Assembly: GCA_946612185.1 (NCBI GenBank)
Contig: CAMOEP010000195.1
Location: forward strand, 1-5,084
Direction of reading: 5' to 3'
DNA length: 5,084 nucleotides
Source: an uncultured Ruminococcus sp.
GTDB taxonomy: Bacteria > Bacillota > Clostridia > Oscillospirales > Ruminococcaceae
Shown here: one piece after another, positions 1-5,084 of the stretch
Layout of the letters: the number at the start of each line of letters is the position of its first letter
How positions within the stretch are numbered: the first letter of the stretch is position 1
Position numbers and translations under genes: made by a program
The notes under the pieces: model-generated
Seen by the model: only the letters and a program-made list of their open reading frames with translations
Told to the model about the DNA's origin: nothing
Databases searched by the model: none

Positions 1-545
1 TTATTCGCATAGTTACCCGATTTGTGAACCACAAGGGACTTGACCTTATCCGCTGCATGATGGAGGAGATCGTCAGGACTGGCGTGAAGTTTGCAGTACT
101 GGGAAGCGGCGATAAAATGTATGAGGACTTTTTCCTGGAAATGGCAAGACGCTACCCCGACCGTGTGTCGGTATCCCTTGGATTCCTGCCTGAGCTTTCT
201 CACAGGATATATGCCGGTTCGGATATGTTCCTCATGCCCTCAAAGAGCGAGCCATGCGGTCTGACGCAGATGATATCCCAGCGCTATGGTACTATACCAA
301 TTGTCCGTGAGACTGGCGGTCTGCGTGACACGGTAAGGGACAACGGCGGTGAAAACGGCAACGGCTTCACATTCAAGACCTACAATGCAAATGATATGGC
401 GGACGCTATCAGCCGTGCGAGAAGAACTTTCGCTGACAAGGCTGAGTGGGAATCTTTGATAAAGCGTGCCATGAAGTGCGACAATTCCTGGAGTGAGGCT
501 GCCGATGAGTACATTAAAGTGTTTGAAAGGCTGATCGAATCGTAG
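1..545 (+). CDS. glgA: Glycogen synthase (ADP-glucose, GT5), C-terminal part; 5' end outside window
   Basis: Transfers glucose from ADP-glucose onto the growing alpha-1,4-glucan in cytoplasmic glycogen synthesis. The reading frame is open to the left edge (first full codon at base 3). It reads IRIVTRFVNHKGLDLI, matching the start of the C-terminal Rossmann domain of GT5 enzymes (family form 'VSRLTDQKGLDLI'), so the GTG/ATG codons near base 24 are internal. About 180 residues are visible, against roughly 480 in the full family. The decisive motif is PSKSEPCGLTQ followed by YGTIPIVRETGGLRDTV: the Glu codon at 249-251 is the first Glu of the GT-B retaining E-x7-E motif, corresponding to Glu377 of E. 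coli GlgA. LGSGDKMYEDFF and YAGSDMFLMPS are further family landmarks. The stop is TAG at 543-545, followed by a terminator at 564-614. It converges with the histidine kinase gene. Other glg genes may lie to the left but are not visible. Confidence 0.93.
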   Translation, partial: IRIVTRFVNHKGLDLIRCMMEEIVRTGVKFAVLGSGDKMYEDFFLEMARRYPDRVSVSLGFLPELSHRIYAGSDMFLMPSKSEPCGLTQMISQRYGTIPIVRETGGLRDTVRDNGGENGNGFTFKTYNANDMADAISRARRTFADKAEWESLIKRAMKCDNSWSEAADEYIKVFERLIES

Positions 546-563
546 TTGATTAGAAATTCAGGT

Positions 564-614
564 AAAAATAATGCCCCGAAGTGATTTGATTTGAAATCGC
601 TCCGGGGCATTTTT
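564..614. terminator. Bidirectional intrinsic terminator between convergent genes
   Basis: A nine-base stem AATGCCCCG (570-578) pairs perfectly with CGGGGCATT (603-611). After one A/C mismatch it continues as an eight-pair inner stem (580-587 with 594-601, one G-T wobble) closed by a six-base loop. The plus strand ends in a T-run (610-614). The minus strand ends in ATTTTT (569-564). The element lies 18 bp after the glycogen synthase stop and 4 bp after the histidine kinase stop on the other strand, so it can end both transcripts. Confidence 0.9.
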
Positions 615-615
615 G

Positions 616-1827
616 TTATCTGAGAAAAGCAAGGTCAAAGCGAGTGCCGTGACCCTCCTGTGAGTATACGGAAATGTCGCCGCTGTGGGCGATGACCACC
701 TTCCGGGCAATGGACATACCAAGTCCCATGCTGGTCATTGATGTGCCGGAGGAGGACTTGCTGAACCTTGCAAACAGCGCAGGTATGCGGCTTTGTGGGA
801 TACCCTTGCCGTTGTCGGTAAGTGAGAGGGTCAGCAGGGCAGGGGTGTCGCTGACTTCAAGCTGTATATGTGTGCAGCCGGAGTGGTCGGCGGCGTTTTT
901 CAGGATATTCTCTATCGCCTCGCCCAGCCAGAGTTTATCGTGGGGGAACTTGGCTGTACTCAGGTCAGGGAGACTTACGGTGATATTTTTCCGGCGGAGG
1001 ATAGGCATTATCCGGGCAACTGCGTTCTGACAGGTAGCCTCCAGGTCGAGACATTCCATATTGTAGCTGACCGCATCAGCGTCCAGACGGGCGAGTTTCA
1101 GGGCTTCCAGAACCAGCGCCTCCATGCTGTCCACGTTGGTCACTATCTCGTCGCAAAGCTGCTGACGCTGACTTTCGCTGAGGGAGTCCATATCCGTGAG
1201 CATATCGGTGTTCAGCCGGACGACTGCAAGGGCAGTTTTAAGCTGGTGGGAGAAATCCGACATGAATTCGCTGAGTTCACGCTTGGAACGGGAAAGCTTC
1301 ATTTGAGCATGGGCGACCCGGCGAGCCATAAGGTTGATACTTCCAGCCACACGGCTGACGCAGCTAAGACCGTCGCCGTAATTATCAGCGCACTTGCTCA
1401 GGTCATCCGAAAGGGTGAGACACTGGTCGTGGAGGAGTTCGAGCTGGTCGTAGATACTGCTTAGCTGGTGCAGGGAGGCAATGAGCCAAAGCACGTCCAG
1501 AGCGGCGGCAAAGGCGGACAGTATGCCGAAGATAAGCATACGGACACTCTGCCAGCTATCCATGAAACGAGGGTCGATATCCTGAGTTATGCCGAAGCTT
1601 TTCAGGTTGTCGATACCGGCAGCCACGGCGTATTCGGAGGGACTTGCGTTGAACTTTCCCCCTCCCACCGCCGCAAGCATAGCGCTGATCTGCTGCTTTA
1701 CGATATGGTCGGCGGCAAAAGCCGAGATGAACCACGCCGCCAGCCCGCTCAGCACCATTACCGCAACGAACCAGAGGATCATTCGCCCCGGTTCACGGTT
1801 GTTTATGAGTTTGTCTGTTCTGTCCAT
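616..1827 (-). CDS. Membrane sensor histidine kinase, two-transmembrane type
   Basis: Membrane kinase of a two-component system, 403 residues, expected to phosphorylate the response regulator encoded just upstream. In order: a short charged cytoplasmic N-terminus; TM1 about 16-39; an extracytoplasmic loop of about 55 residues (40-95); TM2 about 96-119; a coiled or degenerate HAMP-like linker (120-190). The dimerization domain follows with phospho-acceptor His194 in FSHQLKTAL. The catalytic ATPase domain has an N box (Glu306, Asn307, Asn311 in ENILKNAADHS), G1 DNGKGIP (338-344), an F box (FARF, 352-355) and G2 GLGMSIARK (368-376). All are intact, so the kinase should bind ATP. Odd point: the usual H-box Pro at His+5 is Ala199 and the residue after His is Gln. 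The gene overlaps the regulator by 25 bp. Its only Shine-Dalgarno-like GAGG sits about 12 bases upstream, which suggests coupled translation. The signal is unknown, and no transporter gene adjoins it to suggest one. Confidence 0.93.
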   Translation of the reverse strand: MDRTDKLINNREPGRMILWFVAVMVLSGLAAWFISAFAADHIVKQQISAMLAAVGGGKFNASPSEYAVAAGIDNLKSFGITQDIDPRFMDSWQSVRMLIFGILSAFAAALDVLWLIASLHQLSSIYDQLELLHDQCLTLSDDLSKCADNYGDGLSCVSRVAGSINLMARRVAHAQMKLSRSKRELSEFMSDFSHQLKTALAVVRLNTDMLTDMDSLSESQRQQLCDEIVTNVDSMEALVLEALKLARLDADAVSYNMECLDLEATCQNAVARIMPILRRKNITVSLPDLSTAKFPHDKLWLGEAIENILKNAADHSGCTHIQLEVSDTPALLTLSLTDNGKGIPQSRIPALFARFSKSSSGTSMTSMGLGMSIARKVVIAHSGDISVYSQEGHGTRFDLAFLR

Positions 1828-2411
1828 TTGTAGCCAATGCCTCGCTTGGTGATTATCTGCCCTTTTCCGGAATTTTTCAGCTTGTCACGAAGCCGGCTGA
1901 TGTTCACGGAGAGGGTATTATCGTTCACGAACGTCCCCTGAGAGTCCCAGAGGTAGGAGAGTATCTGCTCACGGGTCAGGAAGCGTTCACGGTTTATCAT
2001 AAGGTACTCCAGGAGCTTCTGCTCAACGGCAGTAAGTTCGATGTCTGGCAGTTCGACGCTGCACCGTCTGATGACGGCTTTTATGCGGGAAAGTAGTATT
2101 TTCAGCCGGAAGGGTTTGGTGATATAGTCGTCGCAGCCGGCATCGAATCCCCGCACCATTTCCGCTTCGCCGTCGTAGGAGGTGAGGAAAATTATGGGAA
2201 CGTCGGTAGTGTTCCGGATAGTCCTGCACAGGTCGAATCCGCTGCCGTCGGGGAGGGAAATATCAAGGAGAATGAGGTTTGCACGGGGGAAAAGTTCCAG
2301 AGCGTCCTCGGCGGTAAGGGCAGAAATTGCCGAAAATCCGGCGTTTTCCAGTGCCATGCAGATATTCTTGTTAAGAGTAGCCTCGTCCTCGACAACAAGT
2401 ATACAGTTCAT
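1803..2411 (-). CDS. OmpR/PhoB-like response regulator with short DNA-binding domain
   Basis: DNA-binding partner of the histidine kinase, 202 residues from the ATG at 2411. The receiver domain (about 1-116) has the acidic pair Glu8-Asp9, phospho-acceptor Asp50 in LILLDISLPDG, Thr77 in FLTS and Lys99 in TKPF. The C-terminal winged helix (about 122-198) has IELTAVEQKLLEYL, a recognition-helix region NDNTLSVNISRLRDKL and the terminal hairpin TKRGIGYKW. Only about eight residues separate the last receiver helix (VIRRC) from the LTAVE helix. OmpR-family proteins normally place a linker and a four-stranded beta-sheet there, so this protein is about 25-30 residues short of the usual 225-235. The frame is continuous, so this is not a frameshift. 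A longer start at GTG 2423 is possible, but GGAGGG (2421-2416) is placed to serve ATG 2411, which overlaps the upstream araC-type stop as TAATG. Confidence 0.93.
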   Translation of the reverse strand: MNCILVVEDEATLNKNICMALENAGFSAISALTAEDALELFPRANLILLDISLPDGSGFDLCRTIRNTTDVPIIFLTSYDGEAEMVRGFDAGCDDYITKPFRLKILLSRIKAVIRRCSVELPDIELTAVEQKLLEYLMINRERFLTREQILSYLWDSQGTFVNDNTLSVNISRLRDKLKNSGKGQIITKRGIGYKWTEQTNS

Positions 2412-3274
2412 TAGTCCCTCCACATTTTACGGTAGGCAAAGCAGGTAAGGTTTTCGGTTTTCTTGAACTGCCTTGCAAAGTAACTCTGGTCATTGAAGCC
2501 GCACAGGTGGGCAATTTCCTCAACGGACTTGTCGGAGAACCTGAGCAATTTTTTACCATAATTGATACGGCAGGTGATGATGTGCTGGAAGATAGTCCGC
2601 CCGTAGATCTTCTTGTACTCACGGGTCAGGTAGTACTTGCTTATGTAGAACTCGTTGGCAAGTTTTTCCAGGGAAAGGTCATCGCTGAAATGCTCCTCGA
2701 TGAAGGCATTCACGGAGGCAAGCTTCTGTTTGAGGGCGGTGTCGTACTGCTCGGTACTATCGCTGACGGTGAGGGCGGTGGTCAGAAGGTCAACGATAAG
2801 GCTGGAGCTTATCACCTCCGCATTGGGGGCGCACTCCTCGTTCACCCGGATAAGTTCACCGATACACGATACCACCTTGTTGAAAATAGCCGGGCGGAAA
2901 ACGTTTCGTGACTGGGACAGGAAATACTCATAGTACTGCTGGGAGGTAGCGCCGTTGAAGTGAACCCACATCAGTTCCCAGGGGTCAGTCTCGGAACTTT
3001 TGTAGTAATGGGGCTTACGGCAGTCGATGAAGAAGCAGTCGCCCATAGCCAGGGGGAAAGTATCGTCACCGATACTGAGAACGCCGCTGCCGCTGATAAC
3101 AGCCACGATGAGGAAGGACTCCAGGTTTTTGCGCTGAGTTACGGCAGCGTCCTCGGTCTTGAGGATACCAGTTTCCTGAATGTAGAAGAAGGCGTTTTTA
3201 GCCGCCGGACTTGGGGTAGTTATTATTCTTTTTGAGAGGTTATTGCGAAATGCAGAACGCTGCTGGTCATTCAT
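2411..3274 (-). CDS. AraC-family transcriptional regulator with N-terminal cupin domain
   Basis: Cytoplasmic regulator, 287 residues, first gene of the operon. The N-terminal half looks like the AraC ligand-binding cupin: beta-rich SGSGVLSIGDDTFPLAMGDCFFID (about 61-84) with a KPHYY segment (88-92) and WELMWVHFNG (99-108). The C-terminal half is a double helix-turn-helix: HTH1 SLEKLANEFYISKYYLTREYKK (about 201-222) and HTH2 SVEEIAHLCGFNDQSYFARQFKK (about 250-272), ending in FAYRKMWRD, a variant of the family's P-x-x-YR tail. The ATG at 3274 is chosen because AGGAG (3287-3283) lies eight bases upstream. The longer frame starting at 3313 begins at or before the predicted transcription start and has no ribosome site. 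Many cupin AraC proteins sense sugars or small metabolites; the ligand here is unknown. Its stop overlaps the next gene's ATG by one base. Confidence 0.93.
   Translation of the reverse strand: MNDQQRSAFRNNLSKRIITTPSPAAKNAFFYIQETGILKTEDAAVTQRKNLESFLIVAVISGSGVLSIGDDTFPLAMGDCFFIDCRKPHYYKSSETDPWELMWVHFNGATSQQYYEYFLSQSRNVFRPAIFNKVVSCIGELIRVNEECAPNAEVISSSLIVDLLTTALTVSDSTEQYDTALKQKLASVNAFIEEHFSDDLSLEKLANEFYISKYYLTREYKKIYGRTIFQHIITCRINYGKKLLRFSDKSVEEIAHLCGFNDQSYFARQFKKTENLTCFAYRKMWRD
2416..2421 (-). promoter_or_regulatory. Ribosome binding site for the response regulator, inside the araC-type 3' end
   Basis: GGAGGG lies four bases before ATG 2411, within the last codons (Trp-Arg-Asp) of the AraC-family gene. 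It decides the start of the response regulator and indicates termination-reinitiation at TAATG. Confidence 0.75.
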
Positions 3275-3282
3275 ATCGAACA

Positions 3283-3287
3283 CTCCT
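3283..3287 (-). promoter_or_regulatory. Ribosome binding site that sets the AraC-family gene start
   Basis: The minus strand reads AAAGGAGTG here. AGGAG lies eight bases before ATG 3274 and supports that start over the upstream ATG at 3313. Confidence 0.85.
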
Positions 3288-3317
3288 TTGTAGGAAAATA
3301 GCAGGTTTATCAATACA

Positions 3318-3346
3318 ATTATACCATAGCTGCCGCCGAATGTCTA
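3318..3346 (-). promoter_or_regulatory. Sigma-A-type promoter of the araC-like/two-component operon
   Basis: On the minus strand, -35 TAGACA (3346-3341; five of six matches to TTGACA) is followed by a 17-bp spacer and a perfect -10 TATAAT (3323-3318). A TGG immediately upstream gives an extended -10 (TGn). The predicted start is near 3311, giving a leader of about 37 bases before ATG 3274. The -35 begins only about 20 bp past the stop of the glycosylase gene. I saw no clear inverted-repeat operator. Confidence 0.8.
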
Positions 3347-3366
3347 CAGTTTTTTGAAAAATATTG

Positions 3367-4179
3367 CTATTCGGACAGATTCCTGATGTAGTGGAACAAA
3401 TACTGCTGAGCGATGCCGGCGTTATCTTTTGCAAACTCCGGGAAACCTTCCGGGTAGTACTGGGCAAGCACACGCTTTATCCAAACGTCGATAGGGAACG
3501 CCTCCACACGATGCATACCGAAAAGCAGCACACATTCCGCAACCTTTGGCCCTACGCCGAGTATCATTTTAAGCTGCTTTCTTGCGTCCTCGATAGGCAT
3601 TTCAGCGATAGCATTAAGGTCAGTTTCGCCGGAAGCAACACGTCCTGCCGCATCACATATGTACTTGCTGCGGAAGCCGCTTCTGAGGTAGGAAAGGCTG
3701 TCGGGAGTCTCCGCCGCAAGCTGCAAAGGAGTGGGGAACTTGCCGCCGTAATGCTCGCAAAGACGGTCGATAATGCCCTTGATACGGGGGATATTGTTGT
3801 TCTGGGAAATAATGAAGGAAATAAGGCACTCCCAGCTATCCTGGCGAAGCAGTCGGATACCTCCGGCGAACTTGCAGGCGGCGGCGAGAGTTTCGTCCTG
3901 GGAGAAGGCTGTTTTCAGGGCGGAGTAGTCGGTGGCAAAGTCGAAATAGTCCGACCACTTGCGGAGAAAGTCCTCCTCGGAGGTGTTGTGGAAGATGAAG
4001 TTCTCCTTGTCAAGCTGAGAAATACGCAGGCTGTCGTTGAGAAAACTTCCGGTATATTCGCTGAAATACTCGCTTTCAGCCTTTTTCCAGCGGAAAGCCT
4101 GTCCGCAGTCGAGAGTCTCGTCCAGGTCGAGGTCAGGCTCAAAAACGTGAATGTCGTTACCCTTGATAGTGTATTCCAT
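3367..4179 (-). CDS. ogg: 8-oxoguanine DNA glycosylase / AP lyase (OGG1 family)
   Basis: Base excision repair enzyme that removes 8-oxoguanine from DNA and can nick the abasic site; 270 residues, a normal bacterial OGG1-family length. The N-terminal beta domain carries LDCGQAFRW (23-31). The helical core has ISQNNNIPRI (124-133), matching the NNN-I-x-R-I element of human OGG1 (Asn149/Asn150). The helix-hairpin-helix MILGVGPKVAECVLLFG holds catalytic Lys212 (human Lys249), followed by PIDVW with Asp231 (human Asp268). All key residues are present, so the enzyme should be active. Start ATG 4179 has AGGAG (4190-4186) six bases upstream. It is transcribed away from the lipoprotein gene across a shared promoter region. 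No clear terminator follows its stop, so some transcription may run into the regulatory operon. The family assignment is firm; the short symbol varies between annotations. Confidence 0.95.
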   Translation of the reverse strand: MEYTIKGNDIHVFEPDLDLDETLDCGQAFRWKKAESEYFSEYTGSFLNDSLRISQLDKENFIFHNTSEEDFLRKWSDYFDFATDYSALKTAFSQDETLAAACKFAGGIRLLRQDSWECLISFIISQNNNIPRIKGIIDRLCEHYGGKFPTPLQLAAETPDSLSYLRSGFRSKYICDAAGRVASGETDLNAIAEMPIEDARKQLKMILGVGPKVAECVLLFGMHRVEAFPIDVWIKRVLAQYYPEGFPEFAKDNAGIAQQYLFHYIRNLSE

Positions 4180-4185
4180 AGTATG

Positions 4186-4190
4186 CTCCT
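4186..4190 (-). promoter_or_regulatory. Ribosome binding site of the glycosylase gene
   Basis: AGGAG on the minus strand lies six bases before ATG 4179. It is preceded by a 12-base self-complementary AT run, AAAAATATTTTT (4192-4203), in the leader. Confidence 0.8.
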
Positions 4191-4216
4191 AAAAAATATT
4201 TTTGTAAAAACAGTGA

Positions 4217-4246
4217 TTGCACTTGATTTTTCTATTAAATTATACT
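4217..4246 (+). promoter_or_regulatory. Probable promoter of the TPM lipoprotein gene
   Basis: -10 TATACT at 4241-4246 (five of six) with a weak -35 TTGCAC at 4217-4222 and an 18-bp spacer. Transcription would start near 4253, giving a leader of about 33 bases before the TTG start. The weak -35 makes this less certain than the other promoters. Confidence 0.5.
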
Positions 4247-4267
4247 AAAATATAAGAAGTATTACAA
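4239..4267 (-). promoter_or_regulatory. Probable promoter of the glycosylase gene
   Basis: On the minus strand, -35 TTGTAA (4267-4262; four of six matches), a 17-bp spacer, then a perfect -10 TATAAT (4244-4239). The predicted leader to ATG 4179 is about 53 bases. Its -10 overlaps the opposite-strand -10 of the lipoprotein gene. Confidence 0.6.
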
Positions 4268-4271
4268 GTAG

Positions 4272-4276
4272 AAGGA
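4272..4276 (+). promoter_or_regulatory. Ribosome binding site that selects the TTG start
   Basis: AAGGA lies immediately before ATG 4277, too close to serve it, but nine bases before the in-frame TTG at 4286. It therefore supports TTG as the true start. Confidence 0.7.
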
Positions 4277-4285
4277 ATGATTTTT

Positions 4286-5084
4286 TTGAAAAAATTTTCA
4301 TTTGCAGCCGTACTGCTTCTTTCAGCGGCGGTTATTTCCACAGGCTGCGGACGGCGGACGGGTTCTGTCGGTGATGCACAGCCGGTCATGGAGGAAGTTC
4401 AGGAGGACACAGCCCCCTACATCACCGGGGAGCAAACTGAGCCGGAACTGGGCGATGAGTTTACCGGGCCGGAGGAAGCCGACGACGCTGCCGAGGCTGA
4501 GCCAACCACCCAGCCGGAAGAAAAGCAGCCCTATACGGTAAATGCCCAGGAGGGCGTATTTGTTTACGATGGTGCGGACGTGCTTTCCGAGGCGGAGGAA
4601 GCGGAGGTTTCCGAGACATTGAAGCTGCTTTATGAGAAGTACCTCATCAACGCCGCTGTCGTGACCGCAGACGCTATTGGTGATGACTACCCCTACACCT
4701 TCGCCCAGAACGCCTACAACACCATTTACGAGGGCAGGGGAAGCGGTTTTCTGCTGCTGATAAACAACGATACCAACTACGATTCCCTCTATCGTACCGG
4801 CAGATGTCAGACGTATATCACCGACAGCGACGAGAACGAGGCGTTCTACTGGGCGACCAGGGATATAGTCGGCGGCGACTACAAATCGGCAGTGCTTCGT
4901 ATGCTGGAACTGGCGAAAAAGTGTCCGGAGCATATCTTCGACAATATCGACAAACTCTCTCAGGAGCAGGCGGAGCAGATCGAGAAGCAGCTTGCGGACT
5001 GCGATGCGGATATTTCCCTGCTTGTGACTACAAATTCTACCGGCAAGACCAATGATGAGGTTTGCCGCAGCTACTATGACCGCC
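4286..5084 (+). CDS. TPM-domain lipoprotein, probably tandem TPM; 3' end outside window
   Basis: Open from TTG 4286 to the right edge (266 codons, no stop). The N-terminus MKKFSFAAVLLLSAAVISTGCG is a signal peptide with a loose lipobox (S-T-G before Cys21), so the protein is probably lipid-anchored outside the membrane. An acidic Pro/Glu/Thr-rich linker follows (about 27-82). A TPM domain (about 88-213) then shows the family pattern VYDGADVLSEAEEAEV, AAVVTADAI, GSGFLLLINN, RTGRCQTYITD and IVGGDYKSAVLRML. TPM proteins (YgcG and plant TLP18.3 family) have proposed roles as phosphatases or in membrane-protein maintenance; activity is unproven for most. After residue 215, IFDNIDKLSQEQAEQIEKQL and ISLLVTTNSTGKTNDE look like the start of a second TPM copy, cut by the window edge. 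TTG is preferred to ATG 4277 because of ribosome-site spacing and the resulting classic MKK signal peptide. Cys residues also occur at 174, 213, 239 and 260. Confidence 0.85.
   Translation, partial: MKKFSFAAVLLLSAAVISTGCGRRTGSVGDAQPVMEEVQEDTAPYITGEQTEPELGDEFTGPEEADDAAEAEPTTQPEEKQPYTVNAQEGVFVYDGADVLSEAEEAEVSETLKLLYEKYLINAAVVTADAIGDDYPYTFAQNAYNTIYEGRGSGFLLLINNDTNYDSLYRTGRCQTYITDSDENEAFYWATRDIVGGDYKSAVLRMLELAKKCPEHIFDNIDKLSQEQAEQIEKQLADCDADISLLVTTNSTGKTNDEVCRSYYDR

Noticed and set aside
380..610. Minus-strand 76-codon frame at the end of the glycogen synthase gene
   Set aside because: It starts inside the terminator hairpin and lies antisense to a conserved enzyme; no supporting ribosome site or homology pattern.
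868..1464. Plus-strand open frame of 198 codons opposite the histidine kinase
   Set aside because: The minus strand carries unmistakable H, N, G1, F and G2 boxes; the plus-strand frame shows no domain, signal peptide or ribosome site. The same applies to the frames at 674-1030, 1468-1833 and 1589-1852.
2412..2423. GTG start at 2423 for the response regulator (adds Met-Glu-Gly-Leu)
   Set aside because: The added codons are the ribosome site for ATG 2411, and receiver domains normally begin directly with a few residues before the ILVVEDE strand.
2507..2933. Plus-strand frames opposite the AraC-family gene
   Set aside because: Both overlap the double helix-turn-helix coding region on the other strand and show no domain of their own.
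3275..3313. Longer N-terminus for the AraC-family protein (start at 3313, adding 13 residues)
   Set aside because: That ATG sits at or before the predicted transcription start and lacks a ribosome site, while ATG 3274 has AGGAG at eight bases.
4191..4204. AT palindrome in the glycosylase leader as a possible operator or terminator
   Set aside because: AAAAATATTTTT is self-complementary but has no GC pairs or loop, and such runs are expected by chance in AT-rich gaps.
3364..4248. Plus-strand open frame of 294 codons, longer than the glycosylase gene it opposes
   Set aside because: It lies antisense to a gene with intact OGG1 catalytic motifs, has no recognisable domain and no sensible ribosome site, and runs through the divergent promoter region. 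It is a by-product of codon bias in the real gene.
4322..4933. Minus-strand open frame of 203 codons opposite the TPM lipoprotein
   Set aside because: The plus frame has promoter, ribosome site, signal peptide and TPM motifs and stays open to the edge. The opposing frame is Val/Gly-rich shadow sequence without a domain.
1..5084. CRISPR array, insertion sequence, tRNA, rRNA, riboswitch or phage attachment site
   Set aside because: I read both strands for spaced repeats, terminal inverted repeats, cloverleaf arms and conserved leader folds and found none that I can support.

Overview
The window looks like chromosomal DNA from a low- to mid-GC Gram-positive, probably a gut Clostridia of the Ruminococcus/Oscillospiraceae type. 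The clues are roughly even base composition with AT-rich intergenic gaps, AGGAG-type ribosome binding sites, sigma-A-like promoters, a bacterial OGG1-family glycosylase, a bacterial GT5 glycogen synthase and a lipoprotein starting at TTG. The genus is a guess from protein style; no marker gene is present.

Layout from left to right. (1) Bases 1-545, plus strand, hold the C-terminal third or so of an ADP-glucose glycogen synthase. (2) Bases 564-614 hold a strong hairpin with a T-run on both sides, which can end transcription from both converging units. (3) Bases 616-3346, minus strand, form a compact regulatory operon. A near-consensus promoter (-35 TAGACA, 17-bp spacer, extended -10 TGGTATAAT) drives an AraC-family regulator, then an OmpR-like response regulator, then a two-transmembrane histidine kinase. 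The first junction is a stop-start TAATG and the second is a 25-bp overlap, so the three proteins appear translationally coupled. (4) Bases 3367-4179, minus strand, encode an 8-oxoguanine DNA glycosylase/AP lyase. (5) Bases 4180-4285 are a divergent promoter region whose two opposing -10 boxes overlap. (6) From 4286 to the right edge, plus strand, runs an open lipoprotein gene with a TPM domain and the beginning of what looks like a second one. Its proposed start is TTG, not the in-frame ATG nine bases earlier.

The most interesting items are the AraC plus two-component operon with no transporter or effector gene in it, the response regulator whose DNA-binding domain seems to lack its usual N-terminal beta-sheet, the kinase H-box with Ala in place of Pro, and the tandem-TPM lipoprotein. 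I saw no CRISPR array, insertion sequence, tRNA, rRNA or phage gene. No clearly new system can be claimed from this sequence alone; the three-gene regulatory cassette is the best candidate for a second look.
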